Positions 20,073-30,195 are shown, counted from the first letter of the stretch. The stretch is 64,000 nt of DNA from Emiliania huxleyi CCMP1516 (GCF_000372725.1 NW_005200250.1:959721-1023720), one strand, 5' to 3'. Program-made: numbers and translations. Notes: generated by a model from the letters alone, not told the origin.

Positions 20073-20738
20073 GAGAAAGAGAGAGATGCGCCGTGGTGCA
20101 AGGGGTCGCTGCGCTGCAGGGTGGCTGGAGCCGCCACCCCTTGACCTCCCGCCCCCGTAGGTGCCTGCACTGGAAGATGGCGATGCGCAACCAGACGACC
20201 ATCGACGGCGACCCCGACTCCGCAGCAAGACGCCGCCGGACGACTCAGTGCATGACTGGGTGGTTCCTTGTCATCAGGCGACAAGCTGCCGCAGTACGAC
20301 ATCGGCCTCTCGGCCAACCTCGAGCAGATCCTCGGCCGCCGCAGGCTGCACTGGTTCTGCCCGTGCTATTGCGACGGCCCCGTCGGGGACGGAGTGCACT
20401 GGCCGACGAAGACGGGCGGGGCAGCTCTCGTGCCGCTCGGTGGCAGCGGCACTCCCCTCCGCACGTCTGCCGCCGCCAGCCCCCGCCAGGCCTGCGCCGG
20501 CGGCTGCGCGCCCGCCGCCGCCTCGTCCGCCTCCGCCTCCACCGCCGCGGGCAGCCGACCAGCCTCGCCCAGGGCCTCGCCTGCCCGCGCGAGCGGCGGC
20601 GCCGGCCCGTCCAGCCAGCCCGCCGCGCCTTACCGCGCCGTGCCGGCGCTGGTCTACTCGGCCCCAGCGGCGAGCCCGGAGGCGGCGGGCGCGCCGGTGC
20701 AGGTGTCGGCGGCGGCGGTCTCGCACCCCGCGCGGTAG
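19062..20738 (+). CDS. DHHC-type protein S-palmitoyltransferase (DHYC variant)
   Basis: Transfers palmitate to protein cysteines at Golgi or plasma membrane. Exons 19062-19852, 20161-20207, 20278-20738; 432 aa; both introns start with GC. Order: Ser/Pro-rich N-terminus, two TM helices (VIVVIIALNYIPYVLW, LVVIFHALLGLVVCAWAY), the catalytic Cys-rich domain with MDHYCPWVANTVGHYNRKFF, two more TM helices, then MCLHWKMAMRNQTTID (the TTxE-type motif) and a C-terminal YDIGLSANLEQILG motif. The catalytic tetrad is DHYC, as in yeast Akr1-type enzymes. Several zinc-ligand positions are replaced (CRRS, SHFCSVTRRL, NTVG), so the zinc domain is degenerate. The first intron holds a (GA)n array. The start of the second intron resembles exon 3 (GCGAC, then CCGCAG). 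Confidence 0.88.
20003..20069 (+). repeat. (GA)n microsatellite in an intron
   Basis: About 33 GA dinucleotides within intron 19853-20160 of the palmitoyltransferase gene, preceded by imperfect GCCGAGAGA copies. Frames reading through it (Arg-Glu or Ser-Leu repeats) are artefacts. Confidence 0.97.
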
Positions 20739-21138
20739 TGAGAGGCCGCGGCGAGGAGCTGAAATGCGGCATGCGACCGGCCCCGATGTGGTGTGTCGAG
20801 AGCCGGAGCGCGCCTTTTTGCTAGTCCGCGCACAGGTCATGCAAAACGGGCCCTGAGTGTCACCGAAACACGTACACCGGCACATTGTCGGCCGATGCGC
20901 GGCTCGCCGCCCACCCCAGGCGGTCCCTAGGTGTTATATAGCATAAACACCGTCCGTGCAGGGCTCCTAGGCCATCACTGGGTCCACAGTGGACGGACAC
21001 ACAGCCTCAGCCGGCCCGGCGGGCTCCCGACCAGAGCCCGTCCGGAGGCCACAAACGGACACTCTACCGACCTTTACACCCCTAGACAACCCACTCCGAC
21101 TAGCATACGGTGTCGGCCCGACCGCCCTGCGGCCCCAG
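20739..21138 (+). other. 3' flank, no supported gene
   Basis: Probable 3'UTR of the palmitoyltransferase followed by GC-rich sequence. A short AT-rich patch with TATATAG lies at about 20935. No gene supported. Confidence 0.5.
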
Positions 21139-22300
21139 CTACCAGCTGGCGCCGCTCGGCCCGGCTGGAGGCGACTGGGGCGCCCAAAATTGCGGAGCCG
21201 GCGACGTCCTCCGGCCAGCAGCCGGATCGGGCGTCCGACCCGCCCCCTCGGCGACCCGAGATGGTCTCCCCGACCCCCGAGGCTTGGCGCACCGCGCGAG
21301 GGGGGCAGCCCAGCCACCCTGCACCGCCCAGGCCGCCCTCTGCGAGCCCAGGCGCGCCGTAGAGAGTGCCGACGCGATGTCGACGATTTTGGCCTGCGAG
21401 ACGGGGGCGAGGAGCGGTGTGAGGGCGCCATGTGCCCGGGCGACGGGCTAAGGGGCCGCTACACGGGCCGCAGAGCTCACCAGCGCCGGCACGGTGGCGC
21501 TGGTAGCGATGGTGTTGCTTCGGCCGCCTTTGGCAGTACCTGACCGAGGGCTGACTCACGACGGCGACGGGGCTGCGAGCCGGGTGGCGGGGTGCGGGGA
21601 GGAAGGAGGGGACGCGCCGCGAGAGGGGGGGAGGGGTGCTCTCACGTCTGGCTGGCCCGCCCCGGCCCCCACGGGGTCGGGATGGTCGATGCTGCTGCTC
21701 TAGGCGGTCGTTCCGGGTCGCCAGACCGGTCCTGCGGCGGAGTCGGAGTGTGAGGGGCAGGGGCACGGCCGTGCGGCGGAGGGGACGCGCATCGCGCAGC
21801 TCGCAGCAGCCCGAGAGGGCCTGAGCCCGGCCAGGGAGTTACCCACCGCTCGGGCCAAAGAGACAGCGTCGCTGGAGGTGCGCCCCGCGGCCATTTTGTA
21901 CGCCCGATGCACGCCTGACCCGGGAGGGGGAGGGGTGGTCAGAGAGACGCGGCGGGCCGGGGAGAGAGGGGACGCGCGCGCCTTCGAATACTCACTCGTG
22001 GCGCCGGCCGGCTCGCAGGGGCCGCCAGCGCCGCTACGGAGGCGCTGCCCGCCGAGAAGGTGCTCGGGAGGGGCGCTGGTCACTCCTTGGCGGCGCCTGC
22101 GGCCGGAGGGACGTGGGCTTCGGCGTGGCGAGCAGCGCGGGCGAGAGAGGGACGGCGCGCGGCTCCCAAACGAGCCGCACGGGCTTCGTCTGGGCCGCCG
22201 AGGCCACCTCCTTGGTCGCGGCGGCGGGCGTGAAGGCGAGGTGGGCCGAGGCAAGCGTTGAACGTGCCGCCTTGCGCCCCTGAGAGGGACGCGTGCGTGG
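21139..22300 (-). CDS. Spliced gene of unknown function, partly resolved
   Basis: Single long frames here are composition artefacts, but several short minus-strand segments read naturally and have splice signals. The best pair is exon 21539-21481 (TAKGGRSNTIATSATVPAL, GT donor) joined in phase across an 87-nt intron to exon 21393-21139 (AKIVDIASALSTARLGSQRA..., stop at 21139). Upstream candidates are about 21930-21750 (VHRAYKMAAGRTSSDAVSLA), about 22060-21990 (STFSAGSASVAALAAPASRP, followed by GTGAGT) and about 22275-22100 (ASAHLAFTPAAATKEVASAA, then QTKPVRLVWEPRAVPLSPAL). The Ala/Ser-rich composition suggests a secreted or targeting-peptide-bearing protein; no family recognised. Start and inner junctions unresolved. 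Confidence 0.4.
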
Positions 22301-24050
22301 GGTGCCACGGGCGGGGGGGGAGAGGTGAGAGGAGAGCGGTGGTCACCCCCACGAGGGGTGCGCGGACGCCGTCTGCCCCCCCCAGCCGGCCACTGATGCC
22401 GTGGGGGCGGCACGATCGAAAGCGGTGGTCGGGCGGGCCGTCTGAGTCGCCTGAGCGGTGCTCTGCCGGCCGGCGGACGCGCCCGAGGGTGGCCCGAGAG
22501 GGCTCAAATGACGGAGCCGCTCCCCGGCCGTCCCGGGCGCCTGTCACGCGGGCCGATGGCCCAGCCGTCCTGTGCGTGACTGGAGCGAAGGGGGGGGAGC
22601 TCAGGAGGGCGACGGGGCAGGGAAGGGGGCGGTGATGCGGTGCGGCGGGGTCTAATCGGCGGTGTGGAGAGAGGAGGTGCCAAAAGGCGACTATAAAGAG
22701 GCGTCTACGGGTGGTATGGTGCGCCACGACGGCGGGAGAGCTCTCTCCCGCCGCCCCGCGGGCCTCCCCGAGGGGCCTTGCAGCCCTACGCGCTCAGGCG
22801 CCGCTGTCGCGGGCAGAAACGCAGCCGGGAAGGTGTCTCGGGCGCCATCTAGAGGGAGCCGACCCGGTCGCGTAGGGGAGGCAAGCGCGAGCGGGTGGAG
22901 GGCAGTCTCGACCCGCCTACGGCGTTGTCGTGTTGGAGGGTGTGTGGGCGACCTTGCATTGAGTCAGAAGCGTCGCCGCGCGCCGCCATCGCCCGCCGTT
23001 AGATTCTTGCCGGTGAGCGCACGACGCAGCACACCTATCGTCAGAGGGGGGGAGGGTGAAGCGCGAGCGTTTCGTCGACCTAGGAGCCGCGGCAAGCGGC
23101 ATGTAGCCCACTCATAGCCCCGACCCAGGCCTCGTAGCTTCAGATCGCGCGCGCAGGGTCGAGATAGCCGTCACGAGACCTAAACTCGAAAATAAAATGG
23201 TGAGTTCGCCGACTCGAGAACGGTGGCTTTTATCAAACCATGCTGCGGGGTTACAAAAGCGCGTACCCATTTTTGCACCTTCCGCATCAATAGAGGCCCA
23301 GCCACCACTGAACGGTGGTGGACGGCTGTCGCGGAGCCCGACAGCCGCGACAGCGGCGGCCGGGCCAAGGAGGCGGCCGAATGGGTGCTGCTCGTCGAGC
23401 CAGCGGCTGCCGCTGGCGACGAGGGGGGTCCGGACCCGCGTCTGGGGGCGGGTGGTGCACCGGCTCGATGCCGGGCGAGCGCAGCGCCCTCCAGTCGGAG
23501 CGGCTCGGGCGAGCGAGGCGGTGGCTCTATGGGCGTTTAGAGGGGCGCCCATCGCTTCTCGCAACTCCGCAACGCTGACTTTGGCACATCGACGATACAC
23601 CCTCGAATAAATCTCAGATTTATTTTGCATGACCTGCATACGTGTCGGGAGACGTGGAGTCCCGCCTTTGTGCCTTCGTTTTAGATTAGCCGACCTGCGG
23701 TTCTCTCGAGTCTCGTGCGGATTCGTTTGATCCGTTTGTGTACTCGACTTTGTACTCGACTCGTCTTCATCGGCATTGCGTTGCGGTGGCAGTGTGCCAG
23801 TGGCGCCGCAGAAGTTCTGAAGTTGCGGCAGATGCGTGGCTTGGGCTAGACCATATGAGTCATGAGCATGACGCATGAGAGACCAAGCTGCCGACACCGC
23901 GGCACGCCGCGCCCTCGGGGCCGCCCTCAGCCACCACGCCGCCACGACCGCCGGAGTCGTCCGCACGCAAGCAGCGGTCCGCATCTGGGGGGCTTAGGCC
24001 CCAAACCGGAGAGATCCGCGCTTTTTCGCGGCTAGCGCCGTCTCTCCTCG
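22301..24050. other. GC-rich region without a confident gene
   Basis: Contains a TATAAAGAGG word near 22692, a hairpin at about 22730-22752 (GGCGGGAGAG pairing with CTCTCCCGCC), and opposing open frames at 23112-23984 (-) and 23197-23610 (+) that I cannot link to any family. The plus-strand frame stops exactly at the palindromic polyadenylation-like element at 23606. Confidence 0.35.
23606..23624. terminator. Palindromic AATAAA element, possible bidirectional poly(A) signal
   Basis: AATAAATCT-C-AGATTTATT is a perfect 9-bp inverted repeat giving AATAAA on both strands. It lies between a plus-strand open frame ending at 23610 and the minus-strand dehydrogenase gene whose stop is at 24051. Convergent genes sharing one poly(A) palindrome would fit; function is inferred only. 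Confidence 0.45.
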
Positions 24051-25468
24051 TCAGTCCACGCCGAAGCCCTTGGACGCGAGGAGCTCCTCGGTGAAGGACC
24101 ACAGGCCGCGCTGGAGCGTGACGTTCCGCGCGTGGCCGTCGAGCGTGGAGGCGGGCCACTCGCGGGCCACTGGAACAAAGTACTTTCCGTGCGCGCCGGC
24201 GTGGCCGAGCATCGGCCCGGCGAGCGCCGCGTACGCCACGGAGAGGCCGCCGACCTCTTCCGGCCAGTAGAACGCGAGAAGCGCCCGCTCGACCGCGTCG
24301 AAGAGCGGCGAGAGCGGCGCGGCGCGCGAAGAGGCGGCGGCCTTGGACCAGCGCAGCAGCTCGCCCTGCACGGCCCCAGGGTTGACGGCGTTGGCGGAGA
24401 CGCCCTTGGCGTGCAATCTCGCGTCCAGCTCCTGCGAGAAGAGCAGGTTGGCGAGCTTGCTCTGCGCGTACCACGCCTGAGGGCTGTACATCGCCGCGTC
24501 GTTGATCGCGTCCAGCTCGAGCAGGACGCCGCCGGCCTGTTCACGGCCACAGCTGTGAGGAGGCGCCGCTCACCGCCTCTGCCGCTCGCGCGCGGGAGCG
24601 CCGCCGGCCGGCTTGGGCCACTCGTGCGCGAGCGAGGAGACAGCGACGCACGAGGAGGGCGCCGAGGCGACGAGCAGCCCCTGCAGCTCGCGCGCAATCA
24701 GAAAGTGTGCCACGTGGTTGACGCCGAACTGCCACTCGATCCCCTCCTCCGTGAGCATGTGCGGGGGGAACATGACGCCCGCGTTGAGGACGAGCGCGTG
24801 GAGGCCTCCGAGCGCCTGCAGCTTGGGCCGCACCTGCGAAGACTCCGAGAAGGTTCTCAGGAGGTTCCTGCAAGAGGCCTCTCAGCGGCTCGAAGCTCGG
24901 GCCGCACCGCCTCGCAGAAGCGCTTCACCGACGCGAGCGACGAGAGCTCGAGCGGGAGGCAGTCGACGCTGGCCCTCGGACCGGCGGCGGCCTTGATGCC
25001 CGCCACCGCGCCGGCGCACTTTGCCTCGCTGCGCGCACTCACGATGAGCTGCGCGTTGGCGCGGGCGAGCACGCGGGCGGTGCCGCGGCCGAGCCCGACG
25101 TTGGCGCCGGTGATCAGCACCACCTTGCTAGAGAGGTCGGGCAGGCTCGCCTCGTCGAAGCCGCGCGGGATGCCGAGGTGCAGCAAGGGCGTGGTGCCGG
25201 AGACTGGAGAGAGGCGCGAGAGGTACCCCCAGCCGGCGGCGAGCGCGGCGATGGCGAGGCCGGTCGCCGCCCCGCACGCCTTGCGCTGCGGACCGCTCTT
25301 GGCCGCTGGTGCCGACGCAGAGCCGGAAACGTTGGGGCGTGCCGGTCGGTGCTGCCGCCAGAGCGCCTCGAGCTCTGAGCGGGTCGCCTTGCTGGACGGG
25401 AGTGCAACGTCCATCCGGAGCAGCTCCTGCCGGATCTCTTTGGCGGTGCCAGGCGGCTCGTCGGACAT
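24051..25468 (-). CDS. Short-chain dehydrogenase/reductase (retinol-dehydrogenase/WWOX-like)
   Basis: NAD(P)-dependent oxidoreductase. Exons (minus) 25468-24908, 24833-24609, 24536-24051; introns of 74 nt (GT) and 72 nt (GC); 423 aa. ATG at 25466-25468. The N-terminus has a SAP-like helix pair (IRQELLRMDVALPSSKATRS) and one hydrophobic segment (GAATGLAIAALAAGWGYLSR). The Rossmann core follows: VVLITGANVGLGRGTARVLA (TGxxxGxG), LHALVLNAGVM (NNAG-type), the SCVAVSSLA strand with catalytic Ser, then YAQSKLANLLF (YxxxK) and NAVNPGAV. Probably membrane-anchored; substrate unknown (lipid or retinoid-like compounds in relatives). Both introns start with a copy of the downstream exon start: 14 nt with one mismatch for the first, 10 identical nt plus a gapped extension for the second. 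Confidence 0.9.
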
Positions 25469-25853
25469 GCTTGGCGATGATTGCTTTTTGAGTCGTCGCT
25501 GCTGGTCCAGAGGCCGGCAGCGGCTGAACGCTCGGTCGACTCTGGGGTTGATTGCTTCGAGCCGAGAGCGAACACACGGCGAAGCCCGGGCGGCCAGCGT
25601 GCAAGGCGCTACGCGGGTACCCGCGTACGGGTACAAGAATTCTTTGACGGCGCTCTAAAGTCCCCCCCCCCCCCCCCCCCCGGGGAGGGGGGCCCCTTTT
25701 CTTCGGGGCGAGGGGAAGGGGGCCCCCCCCCCCGCGAAAGGAAGGGCGGGGGCCCCCTTCAACGCAGGCGCGGCGGTCCCACTCGGAAAAAGGGAAGGGA
25801 GCCTGCCCTGCGTAAAACGTGGGGCTCCCGAAAACCTTAACCGAACTCCCCCT
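25469..25853 (+). other. Upstream flank grading into low-quality sequence
   Basis: After the 5' flank of the dehydrogenase gene comes a run of about 20 C at 25662 and long G/C/A homopolymers up to the gap. The text looks like unreliable base calls near a contig end; frames crossing it should not be trusted. Confidence 0.8.
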
Positions 25854-25953
25854 NNNNNNNNNNNNNNNNNNNNNNNNNNNNNNNNNNNNNNNNNNNNNNN
25901 NNNNNNNNNNNNNNNNNNNNNNNNNNNNNNNNNNNNNNNNNNNNNNNNNNNNN
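25854..25953. other. Assembly gap (100 N)
   Basis: Exactly 100 unknown bases, the usual fixed-size placeholder. True size unknown. The right flank (25954-26060) is again homopolymer-rich. GC-rich minisatellite sequence like that at 27430-28380 begins at about 26180, which probably caused the break. Confidence 0.99.
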
Positions 25954-26286
25954 AAAAAAATTGTTGGGCCCCCCTCAAAAAACGGGGGTTCCCCCCCCGC
26001 CTCCCCCCCAGGGGGTAGGAAGCCCTTATTCCCTTCCGGGAAAGTTGGAAGGTTCCCTGCCTACGGCGGGCGAAGGGGTAGGGTCGGAGGCGGCCTTGAA
26101 ACTGACGGCGGCTGCCGTTGCAGTGCGCGGGAGGTTGAAGGGAAGGCGGCGTTGCCCCAGTTGGGGGGCGGCGGAGGCGTGAGCACCGGCGGCGTGTGTC
26201 GGGGAGGTGAAGGGAGGCGGAGGCGTGGGCGAGGTGGGGGGCGGCGGCGTTCTTGGGGGGAGGTGGAGGGAGGCGGAGGCGTGAAT

Positions 26287-26961
26287 TTAAAAAAGTGTTG
26301 CGTCCCAACCGAAAGAAAAGAAAGAAACCGCCGGAACTGTCGCGGGGCAGGTTTCCGTCCGTATGGATGGCATTGATTGAATGAAGCCCGAGGGTTGCGG
26401 AAGGCGCGCGGCGGGGTCGGCCTCGGGCCGACCGCCGCCACCGGGGGCCGCCGCGCCGTAGAGCGGCCCGCCGGTCTTCCTACCGGCGGTGCACGCGGCC
26501 GCGCTTGGAGGCGCTGATTGCTCGGCCGCGCGGGGCCGGATGACTCGCCCGCTGGGGGTGGGGTGCACGGGGTTTGCGGCGGGGTCCCCAACGTCCCCGG
26601 GGGGGCGCGCGGGCGGCGGCCCGCGCGCCGCCGCCGCCCGGGTGGCGGCGATGGCGGTCCTCTCGGTGTCGCTCTCTACCGTCTCGAAGAGCACCCTTGT
26701 CTCCTCCTCGAGGTCTCGGACGCGGGCCCCGTGGGCTCGCGCTCGTGACCTGCCCCGAAGAGCCTCGAGCTGCGCGCGGAGGCGCTTGACCTCCGCTTGC
26801 GTCCACGCGAGCTCGGCGCGGTCCGCCCGTCTCTCGGGCTTGTGGGACGCGCCGTCCAAGCCGACGTAGCGATCGCCCTTGTCTGAGGGAAGATCGCCCT
26901 CCGTGTCTGCCTCTCCTCCCGCAGTCCGCCGCGGTGGGGTCGTCGAGCCGCGACGTGGCAT
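26287..26961 (-). CDS. Possible coiled-coil protein, unknown
   Basis: From the ATG at 26959-26961 (MPRRGSTTPPRRTAGGEADT) the frame runs 224 codons. The middle is a plausible charged coiled coil (AELAWTQAEVKRLRAQLEAL, VRDLEEETRVLFETVESDTE); the C-terminal half is Ala/Pro/Gly-rich and ends next to minisatellite sequence. No family recognised. It could be a real small gene or one exon of a longer gene starting further right. Confidence 0.4.
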   Translation of the reverse strand: MPRRGSTTPPRRTAGGEADTEGDLPSDKGDRYVGLDGASHKPERRADRAELAWTQAEVKRLRAQLEALRGRSRARAHGARVRDLEEETRVLFETVESDTERTAIAATRAAAARGPPPARPPGDVGDPAANPVHPTPSGRVIRPRAAEQSAPPSAAACTAGRKTGGPLYGAAAPGGGGRPEADPAARLPQPSGFIQSMPSIRTETCPATVPAVSFFSFGWDATLF

Positions 26962-27429
26962 GTACTTGCGCACACCTCGTGTAGCGCCGGGGGCTTGCAC
27001 GTGTGGAGGGCACGTCCCCCGGGCGCGCTGCCCGTCCGGACGCCGCCGCCCAGGGCAGCTGGCGTCAGGAGCGATCGGCTCTGCAGTCGCAGCTGCTCCC
27101 ACTCGAGGGCACCCTCGCCGGGTGCGCCGTACACCTCGTCGCTTGGCGGTGGCACGGAGTGCCATCGCGCGCCGTAGTACCACTGCGTGCCGTGGTCTCG
27201 TGACCCGTGGCGGGGATCGTGACCCGCGCCGAGGGCCTCCTTGGTGCCGTATGCCTCGTGCATGCCTGCAGGAGCGTGCGTCCCTGCAGTGCGAATCCTG
27301 ACTTGGCTCGCAGCGCTCGCACCACCTCTCATCCTCCGACCCCAGGGCCTGGCTGGGCGACCGCTAATCGGATCGGTCCCAGCCAGTCGTTGGTCTGACT
27401 GACAGACTGAACCGTCTTACATAGCCAGC

Positions 27430-28380
27430 AACAGGCGGCGGAGGCGGAGGCGTGGGCGAGGTGGGGGGGCGGCGCCGCCGGCGGCGGCGTGAGCGGCGGC
27501 GGCGGCGGTGTGGGCGAGCGGCGGAGGCGTGGGCGAGGTGGAGGGCGGCAGCGGCGTGAGCGGCGGCGGCGGCGGTGTGGGGGAGGTGGAGGGAGGCGGG
27601 GGCGTGGGCGAGGGGGTAGGTGGCGAGGGCGATGGCGGGTAAACGAGAGGCGTGGCAACGGAGTAGAGGCCGGCGAGTGGGCACGGCAGGTCGGCGGAAG
27701 GTGGGTGGGGGGGTAGGTGGCGAGGGCGATGGCGGGTAGATGCGAGGCATGGCGACAGAGCAGAGGCGGGCGAGTGAGCACGGCAGGTCGGCGGAAGGCG
27801 GGCGGGGGGGTGGAGGGCGGCGGCGGCGTGAGCGGCGGCGGCGGCGGCGTGGGGGAGATGGAGGGCGGCGGCGGCGCGAGCGGCGGCGGCGGCAGTGTGG
27901 GGGAGGTGGAGGGAGGCGGAGGCTCGGGCGAGGTGGAAGACGGCGTGAACGCCGGCGGCGGCGGTGGGGAGAAGGTGGGAGGGAGGCGGCGGCGTGGGCG
28001 AGGTGGAGGGCGGCGGCGGCGTGAGCGGCGGCGGCGGCGGCGTGGTGGAGGTGGAGGCGGCGTGAGCGGCGGCGGCGGAGGTGTGGAGGAGGTGGAGGGC
28101 GGCGGCGGCGTGAGCGGCGGCGGCGGCGGTGTGGGGGAGGTGGAGGGAGGCGGGGGCGTGGGCGAGGGGGTAGGTGGCGAGGGCGATGGCGGGTAAACGA
28201 GAGGCGTGGCAACGGAGTAGAGGCGGGCGAGTGGGCACCCACGGCAGGTCGGCGGAAGGTGGGCGGGTGGGTAGGTGGCGAGGGCGATGGCGGGTAAACG
28301 AGAGGCGTGGCAACGGAGTAGAGGCCGGCGAGTGGGCACGGCAGGTCGGGGGAAGGTGGGCGGGGCGGTAGGTGGCGAGG
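27430..28380 (+). repeat. GC-rich compound minisatellite
   Basis: Two interleaved unit types. Short: GGTGGAGGGCGGCGGCGGCG plus GTGAGCGGCGGCGGCGG variants (about 40-50 nt). Long: about 95-105 nt containing GGTGGCGAGGGCGATGGCGG, GTAAACGAGAGGCGTGGCAA and GAGTGGGCACGGCAGGTCGG, with copies near 27620, 27715, 28165 and 28265. Open Pro/Arg-rich frames of over 1 kb on the minus strand come from the repeat itself. Related sequence at 26180-26285 lies beside the gap. Confidence 0.93.
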
Positions 28381-28394
28381 GCGACTCACAGTGA

Positions 28395-28460
28395 TTCTCT
28401 CTCTTCATGTGCATGCACATGCACATGCGCAATATGCACATGCACATGCACATGCACACA
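28395..28460 (+). repeat. (ATGCAC)n hexanucleotide repeat
   Basis: Imperfect ATGTGCATGCACATGCAC repeats, symmetric enough to form hairpins. It separates the minisatellite from the 3' end of the transporter gene. Confidence 0.9.
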
Positions 28461-28599
28461 TGACATGCGACATGCGTAGCCGGGTAGGTAAGGTTAGAGC
28501 CGTATAAGCAATAAGGCTTAAGCATATCGTGTCCTTTCTCCCGGGCGGAAGGTGCCCGGCGCGGGAAAACATTAAACAAACGCGAAACGGCTCTAGAGA

Positions 28600-30072
28600 C
28601 TAGACACCACGCGCCCCCAAAATGCAGGTCGACTCGGTGCTCGTGCACACGCACTCGGTGCTGGGCGCCTCGCAGTAGATGCACCGCCGCTGCCGCTCCG
28701 CCTGGCGGCGCGAGTCTCGTGCGCCGGCCGCGTAGGTGATCAGCCCGGCGACGACGGTGGCGACGCCGATCGCCTTTGGCCACGAGAAGCACTGCGACGC
28801 CTGGTAGCGGCAGAAGAAGAGGACCGAGAAGGCGAAGACGAGGACGAGCTGCACGCCCTTCATCACCGCCGAAGAGACGGCGCCTAAAGAGAGGGGCTCC
28901 TCGCGGGCTGCTGGAAGGCTCCTCTGCAGCAGCCCTTTCGTCACCGACGAGCGCGCCGATCCGGTCGAGCAGCTCGAAGAAGACGAGCGCGTGCCTACGG
29001 CGGAGCAAAGCGCGGGCGAGTCAGACCCGTCTCGTCCAAAGCACCGAGCGGCCCAGGGCGGACAGGAGGAGGAGGCGGAAAGCGCGCATCGCGTTGACGA
29101 GCGTCAGGCCGGCGTAGAGCAGCGCCACGGTGCCGGTCTCGACCTCGCCATCGTGCGGCGCGTAGAGCTGCGGCCCGTGCCGCGAGAGCAGCGCGCCTGT
29201 GTTGGAGAGGTCCCGAGAAGGCTCACGGAAGGCTCATCCAAGAGGCTTGTGCCGCGGAGAGAGACTGCGCCGTTCCACGCGGCGAGTGCAGCCGTCTCGG
29301 CCGCCCCCATTCCCGACGAGAGCAGGAAGGGGTGGAGCCCGCCCAGCCGCATCGCGCGCTCCGAAAAGACAAACATCCCTTCGATAACAAACATCGGGAT
29401 AGAGGAACCCGGTGGGGACCGACGCGAGAAAGAGTGAGAAGATGCCAGCGTGGAGCGCCGTGCCGCCCACGAGCGCCGCGCATCCGACGGCGAGCCAGCC
29501 CGCCTCCGCCGTCGGCGCCTCGCTGTACGCGCCGCGCGCGGAGAGGAGCGTGCCGGCGCTCACGAGGAGCACGCCCGCCAGCCGGACCGGCTCGAGCCTC
29601 TGGCCTGTGAGGGCATGGACGCGTGGTGGCGGGCGGCTCGTCCCCAGCAGCCGGCTCAAGCTCGGGCGGTCTGGCCGGCGCAGCGCGCGAGCAGCGCCGT
29701 CCACACCGTCGTCGAGGAGTAGATGACGACGTAGACGCCGGAGCCGACGATGAGGAGGCCGGTGGTGAGGAGGCAGCCCGAGCCGAAGTCGATGGCGGTG
29801 GCCATGCCGAGCCACCACCACGTCGACGACGGCCGCTCTGTCGCCCTCAAAAAGAGTGCGCGCTCTGAGCCGCACAGCCGCAGTCCGACCAGCGCCATGC
29901 CCGCCGTGTTGGACATCATCGAGAGCAGCGTGGGCGGCCAGCCGACGTGCCCTGCTCCGCCCTGGTACCGGATGCTGTCGGTGAGCAGAGGCTGGAGCAA
30001 TCCGGTGCCGACGTACACCACCACCGTGAGCCAGAGAGGGAGGGCAGCGCTTTCGCCGGATGAGAGCGACAT
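28600..30072 (-). CDS. Drug/metabolite transporter superfamily protein (SLC35-like)
   Basis: Predicted ten-helix carrier of the DMT superfamily (nucleotide-sugar or triose-phosphate-type). Exons (minus): 30072-29676, 29604-29446, 29378-29271, 29196-29043, 28994-28945, 28883-28600; 383 aa, all phases consistent. Donors GC, GC, GC, GC, GT; introns 71, 67, 74, 48, 61 nt. ATG at 30070-30072 (MSLSSGESAALPLWLTVVVY). Helical segments include TAIDFGSGCLLTTGLLIVGS, RLAGVLLVSAGTLLS, AGWLAVGCAALVGGTALHAG, VMKGVQLVLVFAFSVLFFC and AIGVATVVAGLITYAAG; joints such as GGTALHA|GMFVFSERAM give normal DMT sequence. The C-terminal tail has a Cys cluster (CIYCEAPSTECVC). The first and third introns begin like the following exon. 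Shares a 123-bp divergent promoter with the carrier gene at 30196. Substrate unknown. Confidence 0.85.
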
Positions 30073-30195
30073 GTGTGCATTTGTTCGGTGTCGGAACAGG
30101 GCTCCACTTGCATTGTGCTGTGAGGGGAAAAAGAATTTCTGGAATGTTCTCGTTGCCCTATTTTTTTCCGCCTAGCCTGGCTGCTGGCCGCGGGC
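30073..30195. promoter_or_regulatory. Divergent (bidirectional) promoter region
   Basis: Only 123 bp separate the start codons of the DMT transporter (-, 30072) and the mitochondrial-carrier-family gene (+, 30196). The interval has a T-rich patch (CCCTATTTTTTTCCG) and an A-rich patch (GGGGAAAAAGAATTTC) but no clear TATA box. Co-regulation of the two transporters is an inference from position. Confidence 0.55.

Noticed and set aside
19849-20228. Frames of Arg-Glu or Ser-Leu repeats
   Set aside because: Produced by the (GA)n array inside an intron.
20950-23100. Possible rDNA because of very high GC and lack of clear ORFs
   Set aside because: No recognisable conserved rRNA core sequence; minus-strand exon-like segments explain part of it.
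27364-29008. Very long Pro/Arg-rich open frames on the minus strand
   Set aside because: They read through a GC-rich minisatellite whose units are stop-free in several frames; no domain, and they overlap the well-supported transporter exons in another frame.
29271-29445. Apparent frameshift in the DMT gene
   Set aside because: Resolved by a 67-nt GC-AG intron (29445-29379) that restores a normal DMT helix; no sequence error needed.
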